This document shows, one piece after another, positions 15,181-25,083 of a DNA stretch of 32,055 nt. Position 1 is the stretch's first letter. Every line of letters starts with the position of its first letter. This stretch comes from Hyphomicrobiales bacterium (lineage in GTDB: Bacteria > Pseudomonadota > Alphaproteobacteria > Rhizobiales > Beijerinckiaceae). The stretch is from contig JAFBAS010000148.1 of assembly GCA_019247605.1 (NCBI GenBank), forward strand, positions 1-32,055, in the 5' to 3' direction. The notes under the pieces were generated by a model, which worked only from the letters and a program-made list of their open reading frames with translations, was not told the DNA's origin and did no database searches. The position numbers and the translations under genes were made by a program.

Positions 15181-16551
15181 CTATCCCACCCCGAGAGTCT
15201 TCAACTTGCGATGCAAGGCCGAGCGTTCCATGCCGATGAATTCGGCCGTCCGAGAGACATTTCCACCAAAGCGGCTGATCTGCGCAATGAGATATTCGCG
15301 TTCGAAGATTTCGCGCGCCTCGCGCAGCGGCATCGCCATGAATTTCTCGCCGCCCGCACCGTTCGGCGAGCTCGGCACGCGCGCGCCCACTTCCTGGGGG
15401 AGCATATCGGCATTGATCGCCGCGTTCGGATCCCCGCCGCACAGGATCATGAGGCGCTCGACATTGTTGCGAAGCTCCCGCACATTTCCCGGCCATTCAT
15501 GCGATTGCAGGATGGCGAGTGCATCCTCCGTCATGCCGCGTTTGGGCAATCCGCCGGTCGCGGAGATTTGTCCCATGAAAAAGTCGATGAGATCGGGGAT
15601 GTCCTCGCGTCTTTCCGAAAGCGAGGGGACACGCAACGGCACCACCGAGAGACGATGATACAAATCCTGGCGAAAACGCGCCTCGGCGATATCGGACGCA
15701 AGATCACGAGCCGTGGAGGAGATGACTCGGACATCGACATGCACGCGTGTCGAGCCGCCCACGCGCTGAAAATTCTGATCGACGAGAACGCGCAAAATCT
15801 TACTTTGCGTCTCTTTCGGCATGTCCGCGACTTCGTCGAGATAGATCGTCCCGCCGTGGGCTTCTTCGAGCGCGCCCGTCACGCGCTGCCCATTCGGGCC
15901 TTGTTCGATCCCGAAAAGCGCGATCTCCATGTTCTCCGGCGTTATTGTCGCGGCATTGATGGCGACGAAAGCTCCACCGGAGCGGCTCGAGAGCTGATGA
16001 ATGGTTCGCGCGGCGAGCTCCTTGCCGGAACCTGGCGCGCCCGTGATCATCACGCGCGCGTTCGTCGCCGCGATGCGTTCGATGGCGCTCCGCAACTGCA
16101 CGATCGCGGATGAGCGGCCGATCATGCGGCTTGCCTGCACCGATTGCGTCTTCAGCTCCTTGACCTCTCGCTTCAGGCGCGAAGCCTCAAGCGCGCGATC
16201 TGCCACGAGGACCAGTCGATCGGCCTTGAAAGGTTTCTCGATGAAATCGTAGGCACCTCGCCTTATCGCGGCGACCGCCGTCTCGATGTTGCCGTGGCCC
16301 GAGATCATGACGACAGGAAGCTCGGGATGAAGCTCCTTCACCCGATCGAGAATCTGCAAGCCGTCGAGCGAGGAGCCCTGCAGCCAAATGTCGAGGAAGA
16401 TGAGATGTGGCTTGCGCGCCTCGATGGCTTTGAACGCCTCCTCGGCCCCATCGGCACTGCGTGCGCGGTACCCCTCATCCTCGAGTATACCTGCGACGAG
16501 CTCGCGAATATCGACCTCATCGTCGACGATGAGAATATCGGCCCCCTTCAC
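15181..16551 (-). CDS. ntrX: Response regulator NtrX (NtrC-like, without GAFTGA)
   Basis: NtrX is the response regulator paired with NtrY and affects nitrogen metabolism, respiration and cell-envelope functions in Alphaproteobacteria. The 456-residue protein has a receiver domain (Asp10, Asp11, phosphoacceptor Asp54 in IFLDIWLQ, Lys106 in EKPFKAD). The AAA+ domain follows, with Walker A GAPGSGKE (171-178) and Walker B GGTIYLDEVADMP. A Fis-type helix-turn-helix is at the C-terminus (NVSRTAEFIGMERSALHRK). Where NtrC has GAFTGA, this protein has GIEQGPNGQRVTGALEEA (214-231), so it probably does not remodel sigma-54 RNA polymerase in the normal way. The start is GTG, overlapping the ntrY stop by four bases (GTGA). 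Confidence 0.95.
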   Translation of the reverse strand: MKGADILIVDDEVDIRELVAGILEDEGYRARSADGAEEAFKAIEARKPHLIFLDIWLQGSSLDGLQILDRVKELHPELPVVMISGHGNIETAVAAIRRGAYDFIEKPFKADRLVLVADRALEASRLKREVKELKTQSVQASRMIGRSSAIVQLRSAIERIAATNARVMITGAPGSGKELAARTIHQLSSRSGGAFVAINAATITPENMEIALFGIEQGPNGQRVTGALEEAHGGTIYLDEVADMPKETQSKILRVLVDQNFQRVGGSTRVHVDVRVISSTARDLASDIAEARFRQDLYHRLSVVPLRVPSLSERREDIPDLIDFFMGQISATGGLPKRGMTEDALAILQSHEWPGNVRELRNNVERLMILCGGDPNAAINADMLPQEVGARVPSSPNGAGGEKFMAMPLREAREIFEREYLIAQISRFGGNVSRTAEFIGMERSALHRKLKTLGVG

Positions 16552-18854
16552 GACAGGCCCTCCGGAACGTTTTCAACTGAGGCAGTCTCGAGGGTCGACG
16601 CCCTTGGCATGCGCTTGGCCTCGGAAGAGCCCTCCGAAATCTCCGCCGGATTCTCTTCGGGATAAGCCGGAAACCACAGCCTCACCCAGGCGCCGATCAC
16701 AGTGCCTTGCGCATCGAGGTGGTCGAGGAGCTCGATCCCGCCGCGGTGCTCCTCGAGAATCCTGCCGACGATCGCAAGCCCAAGTCCCGTGCCTTCCTTG
16801 CGCGTCGTGGTGTAGGGCTCGAGCAGTTTCTGGCGGTCGCTCTTGGGAAAGCCACGCCCGGTATCGGTGACGTCGACGGTGATGATGCCGTCGGCCGATT
16901 GCGCAACCGATACCGAAACCTTCCCGCGCTCGGTGCCCGGCCTCGGCTCCATCGCCTCTGTCGCGTTCTTGACGATGTTGGTGATGGCTTGGCCGATCAA
17001 ACGATGATCGAAACGCGCCTTGAGTGGCCCGACTGGAAGACTGGCGACGAAATCGATGTCGGGGCACGCGACCTGCATCAGGAAGATCACGTGCTTGACC
17101 ACATCGGTGATGTCGCTCTCTTCCAGCACCGGCTTTGGCGTGCGCGCGAAGGAGGAGAACTCGTCCACCATGCGCTTGATGTCGTCGACCTGCCGGATGA
17201 TCGTGCTGGTGCATTGATCGAAGACCTCGCGGTCGGAGGTGATGAATTTCCCGTATTTGCGCTTCAACCTCTCGGCCGAGAGCTGGATGGGCGTCAGCGG
17301 ATTCTTGATTTCATGGGCAATGCGCCTTGCCACATCCGCCCAGGCGGCGGAACGCTGGGCCGAGACGAGGTCGGTGATGTCATCGAGCGTGATCACATAG
17401 CCTTCCGCGGCATCGCCTGCGATTTCCTTGGTCACGCGCACGCTGACCTGCCGCTCGCCGGTGCCGCGCTGGAGCGCGATCTGCCCTTGCACCAGCCGGT
17501 GGCGGCCTTCGCGCGCCTCGGCGACGAGCGGACCCACTGCCGGTAGGAGATCATCGAGCGTCGCACCCAGGAATTCGCTCTTCTCGCCTCTCGGCAGAAG
17601 CTTGTTGGCGGATGGATTGAGGACGGTGATCGCTCCCTTCGCGTCGATGCCGATCACACCCGAGGAGACGCCATCGAGCACCGCCTCGGTGAAACGGCGA
17701 CGTTTGTCCATCATCTCGCTTGCGGCGACGAGCCGATCATGCTGGGCGCGCAGTTCCTGGGTCATCCCGTTAAAGGTCGCGGAGAGATGCGCGAGATCGC
17801 TTTCACCCTTGCGGGTCGGCACTTGCACATAAAAATTGCCGGCGGCCACTTGGTCCGTTGCATGAATGAGGCGGCGAATTGGAAGGACCAGCCAGTTGGC
17901 GAAGGAAAGGCCGAGCCGAACGGCCGAAAGCAGCAAGATCAAAGTCACCAAAAGATACATGGACGCAAAGGCGATCTGAACGCCGACGCGCTTTCCCTCG
18001 AGCCCTTGATAGTAGCGAAGCCCCTCCTCCGCCGCGGTCGTATATTGACTGGCGCGAGGATCCCCCGGCCTCGCGACGAAAAGGAAAGCAGTGTCGAAGG
18101 CCGAGAGTTTGACGAGCGCCGCAAAGGCGCCCCCCGCGCGCGGCACGAAGCAGAAGGGCTCCGTGTCGCTCGCCTCCGCGTAATCCTCGGCGCGCGGAAG
18201 CGCGATGCCGGGCACGGCGACATGCTGCACGGACTCGATCGTCGAGCCATCGCTCTTCAGCATCATGGCGACGGGAAAACCGAGGAAGAGCGAGCGCGTC
18301 GAGAACCAATCGTGAAAGAGGGTCCGGTTCTGGTCGAACATCACCTTGGCGCTGTTGATATCGCCCGCCATCAGGTTCAGCTCGCGCGCCATGGTGCGGC
18401 ACTGACCTTCTTCATAGCTACGGGCGATCTCGACAGTATTGCCGAGGAGCACACGCAAATCGGCCCGAAACCAAGGATCGAGGCTGCGTTCGAGCGTGAT
18501 CGAGGTCACGAGCGCGATGAACAAGGCCGGGAGGGCCGCAATTCCGGCGAACCATCCCATGAAGCGCATATGCAGCCCTGCGGCCGCCGCGCGTGCGCGC
18601 CTTGCGCGCAAGACCTCACGCCCCTCCATCACGACCACGATCGCAAGGCAGATGACAAGCACGCTGTTGGTCGCGAGGATGGTCAAGACGACGGCGTTCG
18701 TCGGCGCGATCGGAGTGAGGCCGGCCACGATCAAGAAACCGATAAGCGCCGAAGTCAGCGCCGCCACCATGACGAAGGTGCCGACTGGCCTGCCGGAATA
18801 CCCTTCATCCACAAGCAGTGGCGCAGCCGCCCTTGGAAGATCGGTTGAGCTCAT
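16548..18854 (-). CDS. ntrY: Sensor histidine kinase NtrY
   Basis: NtrY is the inner-membrane sensor kinase of the NtrYX pair. The 768-residue protein (ATG at 18854) has two hydrophobic hairpins near the N-terminus, a periplasmic or sensor segment of roughly 170 residues, and another membrane helix (LLVTLILLLSAVRLGLSF). HAMP, PAS and a HisKA domain follow. The phosphoacceptor is His514 in [16 protein letters not shown]. The ATPase domain has NIVKNATEAM (N box), DTGRGFPK (G1) and GTGLGLAIV (G2). An in-frame TTG 45 bases upstream would add 15 residues and cannot be excluded. The gap to ntrC is 84 bases. Confidence 0.94.
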   Translation of the reverse strand: MSSTDLPRAAAPLLVDEGYSGRPVGTFVMVAALTSALIGFLIVAGLTPIAPTNAVVLTILATNSVLVICLAIVVVMEGREVLRARRARAAAAGLHMRFMGWFAGIAALPALFIALVTSITLERSLDPWFRADLRVLLGNTVEIARSYEEGQCRTMARELNLMAGDINSAKVMFDQNRTLFHDWFSTRSLFLGFPVAMMLKSDGSTIESVQHVAVPGIALPRAEDYAEASDTEPFCFVPRAGGAFAALVKLSAFDTAFLFVARPGDPRASQYTTAAEEGLRYYQGLEGKRVGVQIAFASMYLLVTLILLLSAVRLGLSFANWLVLPIRRLIHATDQVAAGNFYVQVPTRKGESDLAHLSATFNGMTQELRAQHDRLVAASEMMDKRRRFTEAVLDGVSSGVIGIDAKGAITVLNPSANKLLPRGEKSEFLGATLDDLLPAVGPLVAEAREGRHRLVQGQIALQRGTGERQVSVRVTKEIAGDAAEGYVITLDDITDLVSAQRSAAWADVARRIAHEIKNPLTPIQLSAERLKRKYGKFITSDREVFDQCTSTIIRQVDDIKRMVDEFSSFARTPKPVLEESDITDVVKHVIFLMQVACPDIDFVASLPVGPLKARFDHRLIGQAITNIVKNATEAMEPRPGTERGKVSVSVAQSADGIITVDVTDTGRGFPKSDRQKLLEPYTTTRKEGTGLGLAIVGRILEEHRGGIELLDHLDAQGTVIGAWVRLWFPAYPEENPAEISEGSSEAKRMPRASTLETASVENVPEGLS

Positions 18855-18938
18855 CGACCGCCGCTGTTCCCGCGCGCCCAAATTGATGCGCGCGTGCAAC
18901 AGTGTTGTCAGAATGCGACGGTTTTGGGGCCGGTTTGC

Positions 18939-20381
18939 TTATCGGGAGAGCTTCATCACCTGGATGTCGAGATCGGTGATTTTCTTGCGCAAGGTGTTGC
19001 GATTCAACCCGAGGAGCCGAGCCGCCTTGATCTGGTTGCCCCGGGTCGCGGCGAGCGCCGCCCCTATCAGCGGAGCTTCCACTTCCTCAACAATGCGATG
19101 ATAAAGGCCGGCGGGCGGCATTTGCGGGCCGAATGACGCGAAATAGCGTTGCAGATGCCGTTCCACGGCCGAAGCCAGGGTGAGTCCGCCCGCCTCCTCT
19201 TCGCTAGGCAATGGCGCTGCATCGGATTGAGCCAGCTCGGCCCGAATGGTTTCGCCTGATATGTTCTGCTGTGGATAAAGGGCGGCGAGGCGGCGCACGA
19301 GGTTCTCGAGCTCGCGGACATTGCCAGGCCAGCGATAGGCACAGAGGAGCTCGATGGCCTCCGCCTCGAGCGTCTTGGCAGGTAGCCCTTCCTTCTCGTT
19401 CAAGGCGAAGAAATGCCGCAACAGGTCGGGAATATCCTCGGACCGCTCGCGCAAGGGGGGAAGCCTGATGGGCACGACGTTGAGGCGGAAGAAGAGATCC
19501 TCGCGGAAAAGGCCTTGCTGAATTAGGCCGCGCAACTGCTTGTTGGTCGCCGCAATGATCCGGACGTTGGTTTTGATCGGCACCCGCCCACCTACGGTGG
19601 TGTATTCGCTTTGTTGAAGTACGCGCAGAAGCCGTGTTTGCGCCTCCATCGGCATATCACCGATTTCATCAAGGAAAAGTGTTCCGCCCTCGGCTTGCTC
19701 GAAACGGCCGACCGAACGGGCGAGCGCGCCGGTGAAGGCACCCTTTTCATGGCCAAAGAGCTCCGATTCGATGAGGTCGCGGGGGATCGCCGCCATATTC
19801 ACGGCAACGAAGGGCCCCTTGCGTCTTTTGCCGAAATCATGGAGCGCGCGTGCCACCAGCTCCTTTCCGGTGCCCGAGTCACCGCTGATCATCACCGTCA
19901 AATCGGTTTGCATCAGGCGCGCCAGAACCCTGTAGATCTCCTGCATCGACGGCGAACGCCCCACGAGCGGCATGTTCTCCGTGTCGATCGCGGGAGGTTT
20001 GGTCGCGGACGGCGCGCGCTCCGACAAGGCCCGCCCCACGATGGAGACGATCTCCTTGAGGTCGAAGGGCTTCGGCAGATAATCGTAAGCCCCGAGCTCG
20101 GACGCGCGCACCGCCGTCATGAAGGTGTTCTGCGCGCTCATGACGACGACGGGAAGCTCGGGCCGCACGCGCTTGATGCGCGGCAAGAGATCAAACGCAT
20201 TGTGATCGGGCATCACGACGTCGGTGATCACGACGTCACCGCCGCCCTCGGCGACCCAGCGCCAAAGGGTCGCACCATTGCCGGTCGAACGAACCTCGTA
20301 CCCGGCCCGCGAGAGCGCCTGGCCGAGCACGGTCCGAATGCCGGCATCATCATCGGCGACGAGAACCTGTCCGCTGGGCAT
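18939..20381 (-). CDS. ntrC: Nitrogen regulation response regulator NtrC
   Basis: NtrC, phosphorylated by NtrB, activates sigma-54 promoters of nitrogen-assimilation genes. The 480-residue protein has a receiver domain (phosphoacceptor Asp54 in [10 protein letters not shown], Lys104 in LPKPFD). The AAA+ domain has Walker A GDSGTGKE (167-174), an intact GAFTGA loop (214-219) and Walker [15 protein letters not shown] Fis-type helix-turn-helix is at the C-terminus ([19 protein letters not shown]). The start is the ATG at 20381, five bases after AGGAG; a TTG just before it is less likely. It lies 39 bases downstream of ntrB, in the conserved ntrBC order. The intact GAFTGA contrasts with neighbouring NtrX. 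Confidence 0.97.
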   Translation of the reverse strand: MPSGQVLVADDDAGIRTVLGQALSRAGYEVRSTGNGATLWRWVAEGGGDVVITDVVMPDHNAFDLLPRIKRVRPELPVVVMSAQNTFMTAVRASELGAYDYLPKPFDLKEIVSIVGRALSERAPSATKPPAIDTENMPLVGRSPSMQEIYRVLARLMQTDLTVMISGDSGTGKELVARALHDFGKRRKGPFVAVNMAAIPRDLIESELFGHEKGAFTGALARSVGRFEQAEGGTLFLDEIGDMPMEAQTRLLRVLQQSEYTTVGGRVPIKTNVRIIAATNKQLRGLIQQGLFREDLFFRLNVVPIRLPPLRERSEDIPDLLRHFFALNEKEGLPAKTLEAEAIELLCAYRWPGNVRELENLVRRLAALYPQQNISGETIRAELAQSDAAPLPSEEEAGGLTLASAVERHLQRYFASFGPQMPPAGLYHRIVEEVEAPLIGAALAATRGNQIKAARLLGLNRNTLRKKITDLDIQVMKLSR

Positions 20382-20420
20382 CAATCTCCTCTTGACCTTC
20401 CCCGCATCTCACTCTCAGGA

Positions 20421-21551
20421 TTACTTTCCCCGCATAAACATCGGCAACATTACGCGAAAGACCGTGCGACGATGCGCGGAATCGCACTCCACGATCCCCC
20501 CATGGTCACCAATGATCTTCGCGACCAAAGCAAGACCGAGGCCAGAGCCCTGCGCCTTGGTGGTGACGAACGGGTCGAAAAGATGGGGCTTGAGCTCCTC
20601 TGGGACGCCCGGCCCGTTGTCGCGCACGCAGAACTCGAGCGGCAGGCTCACCCGCTCAGAGGAAGGACCCACCGAGAGCTTCACTCCCGGCCTGAACGCG
20701 GTCGTAAATTCCACTTCGCCATCGCGGGCGTCTTTTCCGATCGCCTCTGCGGCGTTTTTCACCAGGTTCAGAAAAACCTGGACGAGTTGGTCGCGGTTGG
20801 CGAGCACGGGGGGAAGGGACGGGTCGTAACTCTCCACGATCTTGATGTGCTGGGCGAAGCCCGACACCGCGAGCCGCTTCACGTGATCGAGCACGGCATG
20901 AATGTTGACGGGCTCACGGGCGACGGGGCGAGAATCGCCGAAACTCTCCATCCGCTCGACGAGCTTGACGATCCGGTCGGTCTCCTCGCAGATCAATCGG
21001 GTGAGCGGGCGGTCACCTTCTTGCGCAGACATTTCAAGAAGTTGCGCGGCACCTCTAATTCCCGAGAGCGGATTCTTGATTTCATGCGCCAGCATGGCCG
21101 CAAGGCCGCTCACGGAGCGGGCTGCGCCTTGATGCGTGAGCTGACGGTCCATTTTGTCCGCGAGTGTCCTCTCTTGCATCATTAGGAGAACATATCCTTC
21201 CATATCATTGAAAGGAGATGCAAAAATGTCAACGCTCCGCTCGCCATGAGAGAAGGGCATGGCAAGCGCGAGGCGGTGCTCGCTCACGCTCGCATTGCGA
21301 CGTCGCACCTCGGCAAGGAGGCTCACCACGGGCGAATCGAAAGCAAAAATTTCGGAAAGCTTCTGGCGACGCAGAAATGCGAGCGACAGCTCAAAGAAAC
21401 TCTCGGCCGCGAGATTGGCGTAGGAAATCGCGTCTTGCGGCGACAGGCACAGGATGGGCATCGGAACCGCGTTGAGGATGGCTTGCGCCCCCTCCGGAGG
21501 CAGGATGGGAGCAAAGCGCATGAGCACGGGGCTTTCGCTTGCGAGATTCAT
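20421..21551 (-). CDS. ntrB: Nitrogen regulation sensor kinase NtrB (GlnL)
   Basis: NtrB is the soluble kinase/phosphatase that reports nitrogen status, through PII protein, to NtrC. The frame is open far upstream inside dusB, but the ATG at 21551 overlaps the dusB TGA by four bases (ATGA) and gives the expected 376 residues. An N-terminal PAS domain ([20 protein letters not shown]) is followed by HisKA with His156 in [20 protein letters not shown]. The ATPase domain has [20 protein letters not shown] and GSGLGLALV. There are no membrane segments, as expected. Coupling to dusB suggests that the two are expressed from the same promoter. Confidence 0.96.
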   Translation of the reverse strand: MNLASESPVLMRFAPILPPEGAQAILNAVPMPILCLSPQDAISYANLAAESFFELSLAFLRRQKLSEIFAFDSPVVSLLAEVRRRNASVSEHRLALAMPFSHGERSVDIFASPFNDMEGYVLLMMQERTLADKMDRQLTHQGAARSVSGLAAMLAHEIKNPLSGIRGAAQLLEMSAQEGDRPLTRLICEETDRIVKLVERMESFGDSRPVAREPVNIHAVLDHVKRLAVSGFAQHIKIVESYDPSLPPVLANRDQLVQVFLNLVKNAAEAIGKDARDGEVEFTTAFRPGVKLSVGPSSERVSLPLEFCVRDNGPGVPEELKPHLFDPFVTTKAQGSGLGLALVAKIIGDHGGIVECDSAHRRTVFRVMLPMFMRGK

Positions 21552-22612
21552 GCTGCTTCCTGGTGATCGGAGCAGGCGAGTTCGCCTGCGAGAGCGAAGA
21601 TCGCGCACAAAAGTCGCTCGACTTCGGAGGGCTCCTCGCAACGCACGAGAGACGCGGCGAGGCCAAGGGCTTGCGCGGGCGCGCGCTCGCCAAGCGCGTG
21701 AGCCGCATACGCCTGCAAATGCTTTCGCGCGTGGCGCAGGCCGAAAGCGACACCATAAAGATGCAGCAAGCCGCGATAGTGCTCGATCGCGATTTCGCAG
21801 CGCTGGCTCATCGAGAGCGACAGGCGAGCTTCTCCCTTGAGCGCGCGATTGACCTCGCCCAATAGCCAGGGGCGCCCCAAGGCGGCCCGTCCGACCATGA
21901 CCCCGTCGGCTCCCGAACGGGAAAGCGCGCCTTTTGCGTGCTCCGCCGACGCGATGTCGCCATTGACGAGAACCGGAATGGAAACGGCTCCTTTTACGGA
22001 GCCGACCGCCCCCCAATCGGCGTGTCCGTCGTAGAATTGCGCGCGCGTGCGCCCATGCACCGACACTAGGCTTGCGCCAGCCGCCTGGCAGCGACGAGCG
22101 AGGTCTGGTGCCTCGAGACTTCCGGCCGCAAAGCCAAGCCGCATCTTGACGGTTACGGGCACATCCACCGCATGGGCAACGGTGTCGACGATGCGCTCCG
22201 CAAGATCGGGCTCGCGCATAAGCGCCGAACCGCAGAGCTGGCGCGCAACGCGCTTGGCCGGGCACCCCATGTTGATGTCGATGACATCGGCGCCCGAATC
22301 CGCCGCGATCCGCGCCGCTTGCGCCATGCACTCGAGATCGCGCCCGGCGATCTGGACGATATGCGGCGAAACACCTTCGCCCTCGAGTCTCAGCCGGGCT
22401 TCCTCGCCCCTGCGCGCGAGCTCGGGGGAAGCGATCATTTCGCTCACCACGGCGGCCGCACCGAGCCGCACCGAAAGGCGGCGCATCACAACGTCGGTGA
22501 TTCCGGACATGGGCGCGAGGATAACGCGCCCATCGAGGTCCACTCCTCCGATGCGGATTCCGTGAGCTGATCCGTTAAAGGACGGATTGCCTATTTTTTG
22601 TTCAACATCCAT
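21548..22612 (-). CDS. dusB: tRNA-dihydrouridine synthase B
   Basis: DusB is an FMN enzyme that reduces uridines in the tRNA D-loop. The 354-residue protein has the family N-terminus [11 protein letters not shown], the catalytic Cys117 in [33 protein letters not shown] and the phosphate-binding [16 protein letters not shown]. The C-terminal helical domain ([19 protein letters not shown]) is also present. It is the first gene of the minus-strand cluster and overlaps ntrB by four bases, mirroring the dusB-fis pairing of enterobacteria, where dusB also precedes a transcription regulator. The start ATG has only nine bases between it and a strong -10 candidate, so its mRNA may be nearly leaderless. 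Confidence 0.95.
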   Translation of the reverse strand: MDVEQKIGNPSFNGSAHGIRIGGVDLDGRVILAPMSGITDVVMRRLSVRLGAAAVVSEMIASPELARRGEEARLRLEGEGVSPHIVQIAGRDLECMAQAARIAADSGADVIDINMGCPAKRVARQLCGSALMREPDLAERIVDTVAHAVDVPVTVKMRLGFAAGSLEAPDLARRCQAAGASLVSVHGRTRAQFYDGHADWGAVGSVKGAVSIPVLVNGDIASAEHAKGALSRSGADGVMVGRAALGRPWLLGEVNRALKGEARLSLSMSQRCEIAIEHYRGLLHLYGVAFGLRHARKHLQAYAAHALGERAPAQALGLAASLVRCEEPSEVERLLCAIFALAGELACSDHQEAA

Positions 22613-22621
22613 CTTGCTCAG

Positions 22622-22651
22622 ATATTAGACATTTCATTGTGCGGTGCACAA
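22622..22651 (-). promoter_or_regulatory. Candidate dusB-ntrBC promoter with an overlapping palindromic operator
   Basis: Read on the minus strand, TTGTGC (22651-22646) and TAATAT (22627-22622) are 18 bases apart, and the dusB ATG begins nine bases after the -10. Transcription would start only a few bases before the ATG. The -35 box is also the left arm of a perfect 6-3-6 palindrome, TTGTGC-ACC-GCACAA (22637-22651), a plausible site for a dimeric regulator. Activity is not shown by the sequence alone. Confidence 0.5.
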
Positions 22652-22755
22652 GCCCTTGCTCTTCTTGGAGGGTTGCGCCAACAACAAATTTCGTTTGCCT
22701 CGGGGTCGCGGCGCATCAGGCCGTCTGGCATGAACGCCTGGGGGGACCCTGCGCG

Positions 22756-22761
22756 TATAAA
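22756..22761 (+). promoter_or_regulatory. Candidate -10 element for ispDF
   Basis: TATAAA stands out in GC-rich DNA 24 bases before the GTG at 22786. No good -35 lies at the right distance. If it is real, transcription starts near 22768 and upstream in-frame start codons of ispDF are ruled out. Confidence 0.3.
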
Positions 22762-22785
22762 GCTCGACAAGACGTCTCAAACATC

Positions 22786-24018
22786 GTGGCCCCGATCTCA
22801 TCTACCGCGCACTCGATTTCCCCCGTGGCAAAGGCTGCGGCGCTCGTCGTCGCCGCAGGACGTGGCCTGCGAGCGGGCGGCGAGTTGCCCAAACAATACC
22901 AGCACATCGCCGGCATGAGTGTGCTCGAACGCGCCATTCGCGCGCTCAGAGAGGCGCCCAATCTCGCCAGCGCGATCGTCGTCATTCATCCCGAGGATCG
23001 CGAGCACTACGAGGCGATCGCGGCACGGATCTGCGAGACTGCCGACGGTTTTCTCTTGCCGCCCGCGGTGGGCGGTCCGACCCGACAGGCGAGCGTTCGC
23101 GCCGGGCTCGAGGCACTCGCGAAGGCTCCTCCTGAAATCGTTCTCATCCATGATGCTGCGCGCCCCTTCCTCTCGAAGACCCTCGTCGAGCGCGCCATTG
23201 AAGCGGCGCGCGTGCACGGCGCGGCGGTGCCGGGCGTGCCCGTGAACGACACGATCCGTCAGCTGAGCACCGGAAGAGCTTACGGCGAAACCCTGCCGCG
23301 TGACAGCTTACGAGCCATTCAGACCCCGCAAGCCTTCACCTTCGCCAAGATCCGGGATGCCCATGCCCGCGCCGCGGCCGCCGGGCTCGAAACTTTTACC
23401 GACGACGGGGGCCTCGCCGAATGGGCGGGCATCGAAGTCCATGTCTTTGAGGGCGAGGCAGAAAACACGAAATTGAGTTTGCCGGCCGATTTCGCCCGTG
23501 CAGATCAGCAGTTGAGGTCGCAAACGGAGACACGTACCGGCCTCGGCTATGACGTGCACGCCTTCGGCGAAGGCGATTTCGTGATGCTGGGCGGCATCAA
23601 GATCGCGCACACGCAAGGCATCATCGCGCATTCGGACGGCGACGTCCTTCTGCACGCCTTGACCGACGCGCTTCTCGGCGCGCTTGGCGATGGCGACATC
23701 GGCATGCACTTTCCGCCTTCCGACCCGCGTTGGCGAGACGCGGCTTCTCGCCTGTTCTTCGAGGAAGCCGTTGCAAGGGCAAGAAAGCGCGGCGGCCGCA
23801 TTCTTCATCTCGATGCCACCGTCATCTGCGAGGCCCCCCGCATCGGCATCCATCGAGACGCGATCCGCGCCTCGATCGCCGCGATCGCGGGCATCGGCGA
23901 GGGACGCGTCTCGGTGAAGGCCACCACCTCCGAAAGGCTCGGCTTCACGGGGCGCGGCGAGGGCATTGCGGCGCAAGCGATTGCGACGCTCGAGCTGCCG
24001 TTTGCCGAGCACGGTTGA
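22786..24018 (+). CDS. ispDF: Bifunctional IspD-IspF (MEP cytidylyltransferase / MECDP synthase)
   Basis: This fused enzyme catalyses two steps of the MEP isoprenoid pathway: CTP transfer to MEP (IspD) and cyclisation to 2-C-methyl-D-erythritol 2,4-cyclodiphosphate (IspF). With the GTG at 22786 it has 410 residues. The IspD half has [19 protein letters not shown] (20-38), IHDAARPF and VPVNDTIRQ. The IspF half starts near residue 249 with [11 protein letters not shown] (metal ligands Asp256 and His258) and continues with [19 protein letters not shown] (His290) and [19 protein letters not shown]. The start is uncertain: a GTG at 22825 is also possible, and neither has a clear ribosome binding site. 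The fusion is common in Alphaproteobacteria. Confidence 0.95.
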   Translation: MAPISSTAHSISPVAKAAALVVAAGRGLRAGGELPKQYQHIAGMSVLERAIRALREAPNLASAIVVIHPEDREHYEAIAARICETADGFLLPPAVGGPTRQASVRAGLEALAKAPPEIVLIHDAARPFLSKTLVERAIEAARVHGAAVPGVPVNDTIRQLSTGRAYGETLPRDSLRAIQTPQAFTFAKIRDAHARAAAAGLETFTDDGGLAEWAGIEVHVFEGEAENTKLSLPADFARADQQLRSQTETRTGLGYDVHAFGEGDFVMLGGIKIAHTQGIIAHSDGDVLLHALTDALLGALGDGDIGMHFPPSDPRWRDAASRLFFEEAVARARKRGGRILHLDATVICEAPRIGIHRDAIRASIAAIAGIGEGRVSVKATTSERLGFTGRGEGIAAQAIATLELPFAEHG

Positions 24019-24021
24019 GGC

Positions 24022-24534
24022 ATGTTCGACGAAACCGTGCTTCTCGCAGCGCGCCGCCTCCTCGAGCTTTGCCGCGCGCAGGGCTTGCACATCGTGACGG
24101 CGGAATCCTGCACCGGAGGGCTCGTCGCCGGCGCCCTCACCGAGATCGCCGGCTCTTCCGATGTGGTCGAGCGCGGCTTCATCACCTATTCGAACGAGGC
24201 GAAAATCGAGATGCTCGGCGTGGCGGCGGACCTCATTTCGTACCACGGAGCGGTGAGCGAGGAGGTCGCGCGCGCCATGGCCGAGGGTGCGCTCGCCCAT
24301 TCGCGCGCCGAGCTTGCGGTCGCGATCACGGGGGTCGCGGGCCCGGGCGGCGGTAGCGCGGAAAAGCCCGTCGGCCTTGTGCACTTGGCCTGCGCGGCCA
24401 GGGGCGGGGCCACACGGCACGAGCTGCGCAAATTCGGCGATCTCGGCCGAAGCCAGATCCGGCGCAAAAGCGTGCTCGTGGCCTTTGCAATGCTGGAGAA
24501 CGCGGCAGCGCTCACCTCTCCCGCGTCACGGTAG
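24022..24534 (+). CDS. CinA C-terminal-domain amidase (PncC-like)
   Basis: This 170-residue protein corresponds to the stand-alone C-terminal domain of CinA, whose members include PncC, the nicotinamide-nucleotide amidase that turns NMN into NaMN for NAD recycling. The catalytic serine region TAESCTGGLVAG (Ser29), SNEAKIEMLGV, HGAVSEEVARAMAEGA and TGVAGPGGGSAEKPVGLV are all present. The N-terminal molybdopterin-binding-like domain of full CinA is absent, as usual for this form. It begins three bases after the ispDF stop, so the two are co-transcribed, although no pathway link is known to me. The PncC activity is inferred from family. Confidence 0.9.
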   Translation: MFDETVLLAARRLLELCRAQGLHIVTAESCTGGLVAGALTEIAGSSDVVERGFITYSNEAKIEMLGVAADLISYHGAVSEEVARAMAEGALAHSRAELAVAITGVAGPGGGSAEKPVGLVHLACAARGGATRHELRKFGDLGRSQIRRKSVLVAFAMLENAAALTSPASR

Positions 24535-24597
24535 AGGTCGGACTTGGCTGCGGGGCGAGCGAGCCGGGTGAGGGACGGGAGCAATTGTGGAGGGTGA

Positions 24598-25056
24598 TCA
24601 GTCCCTGCCCCGCCCGTACACGACATCCGCGCGCTTTTCGAAGGCGGAGGCGAATTTGCGGAAGGCCTTGTCGAACATGGTTCCCATCAACATGCCGAGC
24701 ACGCGGCTCTTGAACTCGTAGGTGATGAAGAACTCGACGATGCAAGATTCGTCCTCGCGCTTGAAGCTCCACAGATTTTCGAGCGCCCGAAACGGCCCGT
24801 CGAGATAGGCGACGATGATCTTGAGCTTCTCGCGATCGAGCGTCACCTTGCTCGTGAACGTCTCGTGGATCGCCTTGTAGCCGACGGACATGTCGGCGAT
24901 CAGCGTCTCGCGACCGCCTTCGCCCTTGGTGCGGCTCCTCACCTTCAGCCCCTCGCAAAGAGGCAGGAAGAGCGGGTATTTCTCCACGTCCGCGACGAGA
25001 TCGAACATCTCCTCGGGCGTATGTTTCACCCGGCGCGTGGTGCGAAAGGACGGCAT
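24598..25056 (-). CDS. START-domain protein, COQ10/RatA family
   Basis: The 152-residue protein has the COQ10 (polyketide cyclase/SRPBCC) pattern: RRVKHTPEEMFDLVADVEKY, PLFLPLCEGLKV, FKREDESCIVEFFITYEFKS and MFDKAFRKFASAFEKRA. Mitochondrial COQ10 binds ubiquinone and supports respiration, while the E. coli homologue RatA was reported to interfere with ribosome subunit joining. In Alphaproteobacteria the ubiquinone-related role seems more likely, but the sequence does not decide it. It lies 27 bases downstream of lipA on the same strand and is probably in one transcript with it. Confidence 0.9.
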   Translation of the reverse strand: MPSFRTTRRVKHTPEEMFDLVADVEKYPLFLPLCEGLKVRSRTKGEGGRETLIADMSVGYKAIHETFTSKVTLDREKLKIIVAYLDGPFRALENLWSFKREDESCIVEFFITYEFKSRVLGMLMGTMFDKAFRKFASAFEKRADVVYGRGRD

Positions 25057-25083
25057 GCTTGAGGAACCCGAGAACGGCGCCGG

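Noticed and set aside
14759-15658. Plus-strand frame across the trkA-ntrX gap
   Set aside because: It overlaps both genes in antisense and shows no family features; the gap itself holds only a small hairpin.
17739-18848. 369-codon open frame opposite ntrY
   Set aside because: It is rich in Arg, Glu and His with no recognisable motif, and lies wholly antisense to a clear kinase gene; long antisense frames are expected at this GC content.
19611-21185. 524-codon open frame opposite ntrC and ntrB
   Set aside because: It spans two confirmed genes on the other strand and has no domain pattern.
21552-22331. Upstream open extension of the ntrB frame inside dusB
   Set aside because: It has shadow composition; the NtrB start at 21551 overlaps the dusB stop exactly.
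23308-24420. 370-codon open frame opposite ispDF and the CinA gene
   Set aside because: It is antisense to two clear enzymes and has shadow amino-acid composition.
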